The notes beneath the pieces were generated by a model. The model saw only the letters and a list, made by a program, of their open reading frames with translations. It was not told where the DNA came from and did not search any database. A program made the translations under genes and the position numbers. A stretch of DNA of 64,000 nucleotides from Bathymodiolus brooksi (Eukaryota; Mollusca; Bivalvia; Mytilida; Modiolidae), in contig OY804579.1 of assembly GCA_963680875.1 (NCBI GenBank), positions 78,977,095-79,041,094 of the forward strand, written 5' to 3'. Positions 55,801 to 63,461 of the stretch are shown here, one piece after another (the first letter of the stretch is position 1; each line of letters begins with the position of its first letter).

Positions 55801-58800
55801 ATACCTTGCAGCTATCCTTATGGACTTATCAAAGGCCTTTGACTGCCTTCCTCATGACTTGCTGTTATTGAAATTAAATGCATATGGTCTATCAAAGTCA
55901 TCTTTAGACCTACTTTATAGTTATTTAACAAACAGGAAACAGTGTGTAAAACTTAAGCATAATCTTAGTAATATGCTCCCAATTTTTAAAGGGGTACCTC
56001 AAGGCTCAATACTTGGACCAATCTTATTTAATATTTTTATAAACGATCTGTTCTTTTCTGTAAAAAACTGTTCTATGTATAATTACGCTGATGATAATAC
56101 TTTGTCAAAATCTGATAAAACTTTAGAAAAGTAATTTCTGCTATAGAGGAAGACAGTAACTCCCTGATTAATTGGTTTTCTGCAAATAAAATGCAGGCTA
56201 ACCCTGAAAAATTTCAGGCCATCTCTATTTTATCTTGTGAAGATGAAGTAAAATTACTAGGTACAACCATAGATTTTAAACTTAACTTTAATACACATAT
56301 CTCTAATATCTGTAAGAAGGCTGCAAGGCAATTAAATGTTCTAAAAAGAATAGGTAAACACTTAAATCGTCTTGGTAAACTCACAATTTATTATTCATTC
56401 ATTACGTCAAATTTTAGCTATTGTCCTTTGACTTGGCATTTCTGTGGTGAACAAAACACTAAAAAGATAGAAAAAATACACAAGAACGTGCACTTCGTTT
56501 CATTTATGATGATTTTCAAAATTTCTATGAATTTCTGTTAGAAAAGTCAAAGTTGCCCTCTCTTAAAACCCGCAGAATGCTTTGGAGACCTTCAAAATAA
56601 TAAATAAAAAAAGCCCCCTTTTCAGTCAAGATCTTGTTATAATCAAAAACTATTCATATAATTTCAGATACATGAATACTGCTGAGGTACCCAGACCAAG
56701 AACTTCAAACTATGGTAAAAAATCTTTCAGATATGAGGCAGCACAGGTATGGAACTCACTACCAAATGAGGCCAGAATTATGACCTCATTTGACCAATTC
56801 AAAAAGTACATAAACAGCTAGTGTTGAGGACAAAAATGTACATGCAGTGCATGCCGTATCCAACCAGTGCTGCCTCATACTTGAAATGTTTGCTACCGCT
56901 TTTTGTTTCTCTTATATATGCATGTGCTGTTTTTATTTTAGTGCTGCTTATGTCTTAATGTGCTTTTGTGTTTTGTGCTCTGCTTTTATATATGATTTTG
57001 AATAGCCTTCCAAATCATTTCAGGAGGGAAATCAGCTTCTCCCAGTTCAAAAGCTTCATTCAATCCTGGAATGGCTCGAAATGTCACTGTTCCACATGCA
57101 TTTAGTTCTGCTTTCAGCTTCTTGTTATATATGATCTTTGCTTTATTTTTATTATTTTTTTAGCATATAATTTTGATTTATTTTAATGTTTTTCCATCAT
57201 TGATTATTCTTAACATATTTTTGCTTTTTTTATTGCTACTGAGTTGCTGTTGGTGATTGCAAACAGCTGTCTAGAGAGGCACTTGCCACATGGATTGCTG
57301 TTTGTGATTGCCAATAGTACATCTATTTTTCATGTTTGTTTGAATGTAATTGCTATGATTTTATGTAGTGCATGACCTAAGTTGTTTATGTATATATCTG
57401 TATAGTCGGTTTAAGAGGACTTTAGGGCTCATGTTGATCTGTTGTCTATGTATATATACCAACTCTAAATAAAATTTACTTACTTACTTACTAGGACATT
57501 TAAATATTAAAAGGCTACTCATTAACTGACCATTAAGGTGATAGTTAATTGCTACTGATGTCCTTTAATATCTAAACAGGGGTTAAAAAATCGACGCCCG
57601 GGACTAGTAATTTCCACATTTGGGCAATATTAGCGTATCTACTTAATATATTCATATATGTTATATGTTGTTTAATCAGCAGCAATGTTTTATTTATTCA
57701 ACCGCTAGCTTTTTGTCGAAATTGAGAGCAAAGAAGCTGCATAACTCGTCATAAAACACAGCTTCAACAAATGACGGCTTACCGGAATCGGATTCCGGAA
57801 CCGGGAACGACTATTTCCAGTTTTGCCGATAGTTAAAAAAAAAAAAAAAAATTAATGCCGACCGACCCTTGATTTTTTGGAAATGTGACCGTACACACAC
57901 ATTTATTTTTGGCCTTACAGTGATCTGAACTGTGGAAAGTAAGTGAAAATAAAACGCAATACCAGATCTGAAAAGAAAGATAGTTAAACTAATATACATT
58001 GTACATGTTGTACAAGGGTTCAAGTTTGTAAGTCGGATTCATGAAATCACGGTATTGACCAGGACTAGTGGTTCATAGATTCGGCCTAGTAATATTTGGG
58101 AGTATGTTAGCCCTGGGCTAGTGAGGTGGTCCAAGATCTTTTAACCCTTGTTAAATGTCCCATGTCACATGATACAGTCTGTTATTTGTACTCACTCCAT
58201 CCAGATTTCTATACTTTTGAAAATATATTTAACATAGAGACCTAATAGGTAAACATCTAGAAAAAAAATTGTTGATTTGAAAACTGGATTTTTAAGAATT
58301 TTTTTCTGAAGATTTATAGAAGTCAAACAGATATATCTTAAGAGATTAAAATCATGTTTTATTTAAAAATAAAATCACCTTCATCAACTAAACACATTGT
58401 TCCTAAAACTTTAACTTGTATAACAGCTCCTCTTGCATGGACCTGGAAAAAAAAGGTAATTTGATAGAAAGCAAATTTCCATGTAATAAACGATGTTTGA
58501 TTCATCTAACTCCCATTTGTTTTGTAGGATGTTCATGTTTTATTTAATTCATTTACTTTTATTTACATATACTGGTGTCTAACATGATTTCTAAATCACG
58601 ATGTTAATGTCATTAAACAGTAACATGATCGTTGCCACCAGTGGAGCAGGAACTGCTTACCCTAAGTTTTTAGTGTGATTCATGTAGCTCAATATTTAGT
58701 TTTCTGAGTAGTGCTTTAAGTATCATTGTGGGACTTTTTCTCCTTTTCCCCTTGTCCATTGCATTGTGTCCTTCTTTGATTTTTTGACACTTCAGTATCT

Positions 58801-59067
58801 TCTTTGGTATCTTCAAACTTTTCTAATGACTCTCTAACCTGTAATGTTAGCCTAAAACAGAACAGATAAGTAAGAGTAATCAGTGTAACATTGTTTTCAA
58901 CAATTTTCATTTATATCATGGTAGTAAGTTTTATTATTAGAAGAATAATTTCTGCAAAATATAAAAGATAAAATGTTAACCTTATAACCAATCTCACAGA
59001 CATCTAATGGATCTGAGTCTCCTTTTGTTCCTGTCTCAGGTGTAGTATGATCTGGATCTTCCCAGGT
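43855..59067 (-). CDS. PPA1: Soluble inorganic pyrophosphatase (family I, PPA1 type), partial multi-exon gene
   Basis: This enzyme hydrolyses PPi to two phosphates in the cytosol (or mitochondria for PPA2), pulling biosynthetic reactions forward. Eight minus-strand exons follow in order: 58981-59067, 58379-58442, 52112-52174, 51229-51269, 47668-47754, 46728-46813, 46006-46075 and 43855-43894. Phases join throughout. The protein aligns with human PPA1 from about residue 100 to near the C-terminus: TWEDPDH, the metal-binding signature [12 protein letters not shown] (D-x-D-P-x-D), [39 protein letters not shown] and the WQALIGKT region. The first about 100 codons, with the GYIWNYGA region, are not found and must lie above 64 kb. 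PPA1 versus PPA2 cannot be decided. It converges on TCF. Confidence 0.94.
43895..44231. other. Pyrophosphatase intron with SINE-tail
   Basis: A SINE-tail fragment at about 43968-44035 (CACGATATAGGTGAAATATT, AAACACCAATAAATCAATTA). The rest is AT-rich. Confidence 0.55.
44232..45155 (-). repeat. 168-bp monomer repeat family A, reversed, about five units
   Basis: Monomers with CGGCAAACAGGAAGTAGGAA (the reverse of the 1-kb family) at 44421, 44589, 44765 and 44933, spaced 168, 176 and 168 bp. Both ends carry the bare foldback remnants (GATACCCCCGCTC at 44231, GGGAGCGGGGGTATAC near 45141). Open frames on both strands are artefacts of the 56-codon period. It lies in a pyrophosphatase intron. Confidence 0.85.
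45156..46005. other. Pyrophosphatase intron with mollusc SINE-tail element
   Basis: The element at about 45757-45950 reads GGTTTATGGTGTTTAACACC, ACTTTCAACAATATTTCAGT, GGTCAGTTTTATTGGTGGAG, then GAGAAAATCACTGACC and TTTGAACTCGCAAAG. This is the undisturbed version of the copy split at 52.3/53.1 kb. Nothing else seen. Confidence 0.65.
46006..46075 (-). CDS. PPA1: Pyrophosphatase exon [12 protein letters not shown]
   Basis: A 70-nt exon, acceptor AATTTCAG, donor GTAAAT. After the split Cys it reads [20 protein letters not shown] then VKK; human PPA1 has MNTTLSESPFKCDPDAARAIV. This is animal-type C-terminal sequence absent from bacterial enzymes. Phase out 0. Confidence 0.92.
46076..47667. other. 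Pyrophosphatase introns either side of exon 46728-46813
   Basis: At about 46375-46525 lies a second copy of the right part of the 52.4-53.1 kb insertion, ending ATCCAAGGGGTGAGAAA. A repeat on CTATCTAAACTGAACCCC is at 47045-47225 and a SINE-tail at 47245-47290. The rest is AT-rich. Confidence 0.6.
46728..46813 (-). CDS. PPA1: Pyrophosphatase exon with C-terminal helix (WQALIGK)
   Basis: An 86-nt exon, acceptor GTTTCATTTCAG, donor GTAAAT. It encodes [20 protein letters not shown] then TVDNGDIA and two bases of Cys. Human PPA1 has DIIKSTHDHWKALVTKKTNGKGISC at this place. Phase in 0, out 2. Confidence 0.92.
47668..47754 (-). CDS. PPA1: Pyrophosphatase exon [16 protein letters not shown]
   Basis: An 87-nt exon, acceptor CGATTTTAG, donor GTAAGT. 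It encodes [20 protein letters not shown] then GFNGEAKDR. The YK.PDGKP.N.F run is highly conserved in family I enzymes (human WFRRYKVPDGKPENEF), with Tyr and Lys binding phosphate. Phase 0 at both ends. Confidence 0.94.
48050..48738 (-). repeat. 168-bp monomer repeat family A, reversed, four units
   Basis: Same monomer as at 44.2 kb (CAAACAGGAAGTAGGAATCTGA, TATATGAAGCTTGTGACCAA), bounded by TGATACCCCTGCTC on the left and GGACGGACGGGGGTATAAAA on the right. It lies in the pyrophosphatase intron between 47754 and 51229. Confidence 0.85.
48870..49160 (-). mobile_element. tRNA-derived SINE, 5'-truncated, reversed
   Basis: On the minus strand: GGTCAAAGCAAAGTTAAAAA, GTGTCCAAGTGGAGCAACGT, CATGATATAGCGGAAAATTT, GTGTTAAACAACAATCACTC and a (TCAC)n tail. 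It has the same body and tail as the full SINE at 31418. The A and B boxes are missing. Confidence 0.75.
49319..49775. repeat. Tandem duplication of 232 bp
   Basis: GGAATGTGTATTAGG starts at 49319 and again at 49551; the following 200 bp (TTAGTCTGTAAAA, ATAAAACAC, GAGATTT versus GAGGTTT, AGACAAG, GAGTG) align with small changes. Each copy has, on the minus strand, a plausible acceptor (TTTTACAG) before ACTAATGG. No known exon matches. Confidence 0.75.
49776..51228. other. Pyrophosphatase intron
   Basis: AT-rich. Related stretches at 49790-49860 and 50465-50620 contain ACTTGTCCCGTCGGACAACC and ACATTAACATATTT-like text, apparently a repeat in both orientations. No gene seen. Confidence 0.45.
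51229..51269 (-). CDS. PPA1: Pyrophosphatase microexon-like exon [14 protein letters not shown]
   Basis: A 41-nt exon, acceptor TATTTTTTTATAG, donor GTATGT. With the split Asp it reads [14 protein letters not shown], matching DINDVKRLKPGYLE of human PPA1, the segment before the WFRRYK stretch. Phase in 1, out 0. Confidence 0.92.
51380..51605 (-). mobile_element. tRNA-derived SINE, reversed, 3'-truncated
   Basis: On the minus strand: GTTGTGTAATGATTAGCATT (A box), GTGGATTGGAGCACTGG (decayed B box), GTCAACGAAAGACTATCAAA, AATCAGGATGGTGTGTCTGA. Same family as 31418. It adjoins the exon at 51229-51269. Confidence 0.75.
51606..52111. other. Pyrophosphatase intron
   Basis: AT-rich sequence between SINE and exon; nothing recognised. 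Confidence 0.5.
52112..52174 (-). CDS. PPA1: Pyrophosphatase exon [11 protein letters not shown]
   Basis: A 63-nt exon, acceptor TTGTTTTAAG, donor GTATAA. With the split Gly it reads [21 protein letters not shown]. It matches GETDWKVIAINVDDPDAANYN of human PPA1; the DWK aspartate is in the conserved D-E-x-D-W-K active-site motif. It lies just downstream (minus sense) of the SINE with a nested insertion. Confidence 0.93.
52310..53180 (-). mobile_element. Mollusc SINE-tail element split by a nested insertion of about 720 bp
   Basis: The outer element (GTGGTGTTTAATGCTACTTT ... TTTATTGGTGGAGGA, 52318-52393) resumes at about 53113 (GAAACCACCGTCCTGTCGCA ... AATGTTGTATAGAGTAC). The intact relative at 45757-45950 runs straight through with about 10 bp more. 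The inserted segment ends ATCCAAGGGGTGAGAAA, as at 46500. Within it are a long foldback (52415-52533), two direct copies of about 200 bp (TCTTTTTCTCACCCCTTTCT at 52550, a diverged copy at 52750), and a small CTTACCC/GGGTAAG hairpin near 53042. Confidence 0.75.
52415..52533. repeat. Long near-perfect foldback with arms of about 55 bp
   Basis: Left arm GCAAGATAGTAAAATCTGTG ACACCC GAGGGTAAGATTTAAAT ... CGGAC (52415-52467) pairs with right arm GTCCGAG ... ATTTAAATCTTACCC GAGGGTGTCACAGATTTTAC TATCTTGC (52475-52533). The outer 26 bp and the TAAGATTTAAAT part are perfect; a few bases bulge near the loop. Transcripts of either strand would form a stable hairpin. Confidence 0.92.
53181..53590. other. 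Pyrophosphatase intron with one arm of a distant inverted repeat
   Basis: 53254-53471 (TTTGACTTCTATAAATCTTC, AAAAATCCAGTTTTCAAATC, AGAAATCTGGATGGAGTGAG) is matched, reversed, at about 58190-58333. This copy has about 68 bp more (53335-53400). Confidence 0.75.
54066..54430 (+). pseudogene. AP-endonuclease domain fragment of the LINE
   Basis: [20 protein letters not shown] then [39 protein letters not shown] and [15 protein letters not shown]-x-N-S-I-R-N-K and L-S-E-T are the first catalytic motifs of LINE endonucleases. It continues after a frameshift in 54402-55022 with [11 protein letters not shown] and a degenerate end. Confidence 0.85.
55470..56821 (+). pseudogene. Reverse transcriptase domain fragment of the LINE
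   Basis: Frame pieces read [10 protein letters not shown] (then a stop), [70 protein letters not shown], then after a shift [16 protein letters not shown] and [18 protein letters not shown]. The YADD box is intact (YADDNT). All pieces are in the order of a Jockey-superfamily RT. Confidence 0.88.
57493..58378. other. Pyrophosphatase intron with second inverted-repeat arm
   Basis: 58190-58333 is the reversed counterpart of 53254-53471. A run of 16-18 A lies at about 57835-57850. A repeat containing GGGACTAGTAATTTCCACAT and GGTCCAAGATCTTTTAACCC spans about 57575-58150. Confidence 0.6.
58379..58442 (-). CDS. PPA1: Pyrophosphatase exon [14 protein letters not shown]
   Basis: A 64-nt exon with acceptor TTTTTTTCCAG and donor GTGATT. 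It reads [21 protein letters not shown] and one base of Gly. Human PPA1 has VCARGEIIGVKVLGILAMIDEG here. This is a core strand region of the OB-fold barrel next to the active site. Phase in 0, out 1. Confidence 0.93.
58480..58600 (+). repeat. Third, diverged copy of element E (single unit)
   Basis: AACGATGTTTGATTCATCTA, CTCCCATTTGTTTTGTAGGA, TGTTCATGTTTTATTTAATT, TTTACATATACTGGTGTCTA ACATG: same order as 36685-36760 joined to 38190-38215, with a single 42-bp-like unit. Confidence 0.75.
58708..58837 (-). CDS. Possible alternative terminal exon in the pyrophosphatase gene
   Basis: On the minus strand GGCTAACATTACAG is followed, in the phase left by exon 58981-59067, by [40 protein letters not shown] and a stop. 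It is charged and low in complexity, and no homology is recognised. It would truncate the enzyme after the catalytic Asp motif. It could equally be a chance open frame. Confidence 0.25.
58981..59067 (-). CDS. PPA1: Pyrophosphatase exon with catalytic aspartate signature
   Basis: An 87-nt exon, acceptor TTTTTGTAG, phase 0 at both ends. It encodes [20 protein letters not shown] then LDVCEIGYK. The D-S-D-P-L-D core is the PROSITE-type family I pyrophosphatase signature, whose three aspartates bind the catalytic magnesium ions. TWEDP at the start and CEIG at the end match human PPA1. The donor is GTTAAC, a weak match to the consensus. Confidence 0.94.
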
Positions 59068-59947
59068 CTACAAAAACAATATAAAACACTATCAACAACA
59101 TGTACAGTAAAACATGTCTTATGTGACCTTCCAAGGGAACATTTAAATAAGGTCACATGAGACAGGTGGTCACTAAATACAGTATTAATTAATATACAGT
59201 AGATTTCGTTTATAGCGAAGTCCAGGGGACTCTCGATCTTATTTCGTCATAGGCATCGTTCGTTATAAGAGAAATAATGTAGAATTACCTCTCCTTTTGC
59301 AAAATGATGTATTTCAAAAAATTTATTTCAAGTGATGTGTAACTGTTTTGTTTGCTTTGTTTTGTTATTTTTTGACAGATAATAATGTTTTTACTTCGAT
59401 GATTTTGTTGTAATAAAATATTTTCAGCGAATTTTGTTTTGTGAGTCTTTGTTTTTTTGTAACACCATTCATAATGCAAGCTATGTTGAGGAATAAATTA
59501 ACATGACCTACACTGTTCAAATATGACATCGTTTTTCTGAATAGAGAAAAACAAAAATGAGAATTGTTGAATAAAATTGATTAATTCAGCAGTTAAAATA
59601 AAACTGATCTGATCTGATATTTTGGTATCAAGATCTATTGCCTTTCTCTTTCTGCTAGCCATACTGATTACTGAATGATCACCACGAGGATGTGTTGCCA
59701 TGTTTATGACAATGTTTGGCTTGCAGTGTGAAAAACAACGGTAGAATTAAAATTTAAAAGCCGCTTTGTTGTTTAATTAAAGAGTCTATCATCAAAGAAA
59801 AAAATAAGCAATAGCGAATGAATTAATCTTACACATGACTTTGTTTTTAATTTCTTTAGCTTGTGCATCCATTCATTAAAATTTAGATTACGTTTTATTG
59901 ATTTTTAATGCAATAAATTAGCGTGTGTGTTATTAATTGACAACTTG
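59068..59947. other. Pyrophosphatase upstream intron with repeats
   Basis: Copy of the CAGACAGGTGGTCA family (59100-59215) followed by a related GTTTATAGCGAAGTCCAGGG stretch (59205-59280) that recurs reversed near 60700-60760. No further pyrophosphatase exon found. Confidence 0.55.
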
Positions 59948-60178
59948 TTAATAAGTGATTAACAATGTTTTTTAAAACGAGATGACTTTTCTCAGTCATC
60001 TCTCGTCGAAGGGCGAAGCCCTGAGATGAGAGATAACTGAGAAACGTCCTCGAGTTTTAAAAAGCATCTTTAATTATTTTATCGCTATTTTGTATTCATA
60101 ATCAAATAAATTTTGTTGAGATACTGACATTTTTTTAAACACAATTAATATTTTATATCGTTAATCACTTAATTATCA
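59948..60178. mobile_element. MITE-like element with terminal inverted repeats and inner foldback
   Basis: Ends: TTAATAAGTGATTAAC (59948-59963) and GTTAATCACTTAATTA (60160-60175), imperfect inverted repeats. Inside, 59976-60058 folds on itself (ACGAGATGAC, TTTCTCAGT, ATCTCTCG versus GAGAGATAACTGAGAAACGT) around a small GGGC-GAA-GCCC hairpin. No coding capacity. Classification as a MITE is inference. Confidence 0.55.
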
Positions 60179-60774
60179 AGAATTTGGTAATGTGACGTCA
60201 TTATAACGTCATATTAGAAAACAAGATAATACTACGTGCGTCCTTGACAACGCTTAGCGATTAGTGATAATTGGAATCATCTCATGTGCCCACATGATAT
60301 GAAATATATCTGTTTTAAACATCAAAGGGAAAATAAACAAAATAGCGATAATCATTAATACCCATTTTATTGTTTGAATATTTTAAAGAAAAGTCTTGAT
60401 TGACATCATTAACAACATCACAGGTGGGATTATTGATTTTTCAATTACTGATAACAGAAGTGTCAAGTGCCATTCTGATATGTGATCGTCCGTGCGTAAC
60501 GGAAGACAGGGAAACGATTTGTTTGTTCAGCAATTTTCTTGGTTATATCAGGTCAATTTTGAGTAATAAAAACGTTGTTTGGGTATAAAATTCTTTTCGT
60601 TATAAGCCTGATTTTGCTATAAAAAATTTGTAATACAAGGTAGGTCTTCAAAAATACATTGTTTAAATAGCGATTGGACCGGGGATTTATCTTTACTTCG
60701 TTATAAGCCTGATTTTGCTACAAGCCTGTTCGCTATAAACAAACTCTACTGTACTAGTATTACTGTGAGCACAG
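60179..60774. other. Pyrophosphatase upstream intron or flank
   Basis: AT-rich, with a repeat at about 60590-60760 (TTCGTTATAAGCCTGATTTT twice, at about 60597 and 60699). No exon seen. Confidence 0.5.
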
Positions 60775-61498
60775 CTCACTAAGATATACCCCCCGCTCCC
60801 CACATCTGTCCAACCTATTTCCATAACCAAAACATTACTGATTGTTCCGACCAAAAATGAAAGGGACCCTCCTCTCTTCACCGGTAAGCTGCTGATAAAA
60901 TTTCAAAACATTCTGAGAAACACAACTCAAGTTATCATACGACATAAGGTAAAAATCCTATTTTCCGTCATATCATGTCCAATAACTCTGGAACGGCAAA
61001 AGTGAAAATCGTCAAAAATGAAAGGTATCCTCCTCTCTTCACCGGTAAGCTGCTGATAAAATTTCAAAACATTCTGAGAAACACTACTCAAGTTATCATA
61101 CGACATAGGGTAAAAATCCTATTTTCTGTCATATTAAGTCCAATAACTCTGAAACGACAAAAGTGAAAATCGTCAAAAATGAATGGGATCCTCCTTTCTT
61201 CACCGGTAAGCTGCTGATAAAATTTCAAAACATTATGAGAAACACTACTCAAGTTATCATTCGACATAGGGTAAAAATCCTATTTTCCGTCATATCAAGT
61301 CCAATAACTCTGGAACGGCAAAAGTGAAAATCGTCAAAAAAGAAAGGGATCCTCCTCTCTTCACCAGTAAACAGCTGATAAAATTTTAAAAGATTCTAAG
61401 AAACCCAACTCAAGTTATCGTACGACATAGGATTTGTCTACAGACAGACGGACATGGTAAAATCAGTATACCCCCCTACAACTTTGTTGCTGGGGTTT
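60775..61498 (-). repeat. Hairpin-headed repeat family C, reversed, four 161-bp monomers
   Basis: CTCAAGTTATCATACGACAT recurs at 60926, 61087, 61248 and 61409: exactly 161 bp each time. The head (AGTATACCCCCCTACAACTT TGTTGCTGGGG) lies at 61467-61497, so the element is inverted relative to 11715-12270. Confidence 0.9.
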
Positions 61499-61543
61499 TA
61501 AAAAGAAACAATGAAAGAGATAATAAAAAGACAAAAAAAGACC

Positions 61544-63114
61544 TTAAGGAGTGAATCGCTTACTACAGATAACAAATTTTTGAACTGCTAAGAATAATTC
61601 GACATTTTCATTGGGTGCAAGTTTGGGTGATCCAAAAAGAAGTATTTCTGTTGTCAGGTTTATGGGTACATTAATAGAATTGATGTACATTTGCCTTTGT
61701 GCAGTGTATCTCAGACAGTGAAATAAGTAATGGGTAGTAGATTCAGTTAAACCACGAAATACAGTTAGGCGAGTCGACAATGTTCTTACGGTATAAATGT
61801 TGGTTTAAAGAGGAACACTGCATTCGTAATCTGGAATGGAGAATTTGCCCAAGGCGACTACCAGTATAATAATAAAATGGTTTTGAAGATATATTTGATT
61901 TTAGAGAATACTTCAAGCCTTAAATGGATGGACTTAGTCTGATATTATCTGGTTGTAAGTTCCACAGTCGAACCGAAGATGGAATGAAGGAATTGTAATA
62001 CAGTGAGGTTCGTGTATGGACTACGGGAAGAGCAGAAGCATTGCGTGTGTTATAATCGTGTATATTTGCAAATGCTTGCGGTACTAAGCAGCTTATGTAG
62101 TGTGGTGTCAAATTTTTTGTCATTTTGTAAAATTGAACAAGTTTATGTTTTTCTCTTTGATCTTTAAGTTTTTCCCAGCCTGTTTCCATGTAAAGGTCAT
62201 TAAGTGAAGAGTCTAGTGCCTCCAGTAACTATTCTGGAAGCTTCTAGTTGAACATTTTCAATTTTTTTATTAAGTGATATACTCATGTTATCCCATATTA
62301 CATCAGCGTATTCTAATAGGGATCTGACAAATGTAAAATATATTTTTTCAAGAGTTTTTCCTGTTATCATGTCAATGTGTTTTTCCCAACTCCCGTTGTC
62401 TGAAATAACTAGTCCAAGATGTTTGTGTTCTGAGACAGTAGAAATGTCATTGCTGTCCATGTAGAGTGGGGGATGATCCGGTTTGTCCATTTTTCTAGAA
62501 ATAGTCATGGTTTCCGTTTTTTGAGCATTGAAAGCCAACCATTTCGTTGCCCAGTCATGGATTTTTGTCAAGTCGTCATTTAGAGAGTCTGCGGTTTCAT
62601 TTGGGTCATCTACAATTAGGTATAAACTAGTGTCGTCAGCAAACAGTTTTATTGTTGATTGTATATCTGTCACAATGTCGTTTATAAAAATTATAAATAA
62701 GAGAGGTCCCAGTATTGAACCCTGGGGGACCCCAGCTTTAATATCACGCTATTGGGAATTGGAATTATTTATTACAACTCTCTGTTTTCTATTTGACAAG
62801 TAATTTTTTATCCACGATAGTAAAGGACCCTGTATTCTTATCGATTCTAATTTTTTTAGTAATCCAATATGCCAAACTCTGTCGAAAGCTTTGCTAATAT
62901 CGCAAAATACTACCTTTATTTCTTTCCCTTCATCTAAAGCCTTCCCTAATTCATTGGTTATGAATAAAAGTTGATTAATAGCTGAATCACCTCTAGTAAA
63001 GCCAGATTGGTGTGGAGTAATGATGCAATTTGCCAGCAAGTAATTGTGAATATATTTATAAATGCATTTCTCCATTATCTTTCCTATAATACTAATAAAT
63101 AAAGGTAATAACAA
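61544..63114 (-). mobile_element. Decayed LINE fragment, Jockey-like reverse transcriptase, 5'-truncated
   Basis: Minus-strand frames: SIIGKIMEKCIYKYIHNYL, HQSGFTRGDSAINQLLFITN, VVFCDISKAFDRVWHIGLL (62749-63114); then LFADDTSLYLIVDDPNETAD, WLAFNAQKTETMTISRKM, YADVIWDNM (62200-62673); HDYNTRNASALPV and SVRLWNLQPDNIR (61920-62189); and a final TESTTHYLFHCLRYTAQRQM knuckle (61544-61780). F-A-D-D is intact. Frames are broken at about 62190, 62700 and 61800. No endonuclease is present, so it is 5'-truncated. Confidence 0.88.
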
Positions 63115-63461
63115 AATTACCGAACTCCGAACAATCTTACAAAGGGAAAGTCAAAACTCATAATTATATAAACAGACAAAATCAGTCAACAACCAGAAAA
63201 CTGTGAAAACCGTAATGACCCTGACTTGGTACAGGCATTTCTAAAGAAATGGTGGGTTGAATCAGATTTTAAGGCGCCAAACCTCCCGCTCTCATTACGG
63301 TTCAAAGGTTCCGGCTGTCACTGTAACAGTATTTAAATACAGGAACAAAATAGGTAAAATAGTTGTCAAAGCAGTACCATATTCGGTGACGTAAATGTCA
63401 AAAATATTTTTACGTCACACATTGACAAAAAAAATTCTTGACATATTTGACTCTTTTATCT
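63115..63461. repeat. Dispersed repeat resembling a mytilid family
   Basis: AATTACCGAACTCCGAACAA, GGAAAGTCAAAACTCATAAT and CCTGACTTGGTACAGGCATT followed by GGTGGGTTGAATCAG are phrases I associate with a very common repeat in mussel genomes (recollection, not a search). A TTTACGTCACA / TGACGTAAATG pair frames 63389-63419. Confidence 0.5.

Larger units (their letters stand above)
53591..57492 (+). mobile_element. Decayed non-LTR retrotransposon (Jockey/CR1-like) with PHD, endonuclease and RT domains
   Basis: Reading order: a GDIAINPGP motif; a PHD finger (C-GQ-C at 53791, CEEC, a TAG in place of Trp, then QHIKC, WYCKPC); AP-endonuclease ([49 protein letters not shown]); RT ([40 protein letters not shown]); a C-terminal [10 protein letters not shown] region ending at 56821; then a non-coding 3' end with a (TTAC)n tail at 57475-57492. 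Several frameshifts and stops (53853, near 54065, 54430, 55022, 55424, 55648, 56134) make it dead. The clade is inferred from motif style. It sits in the pyrophosphatase intron, opposite in sense. Confidence 0.9.
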
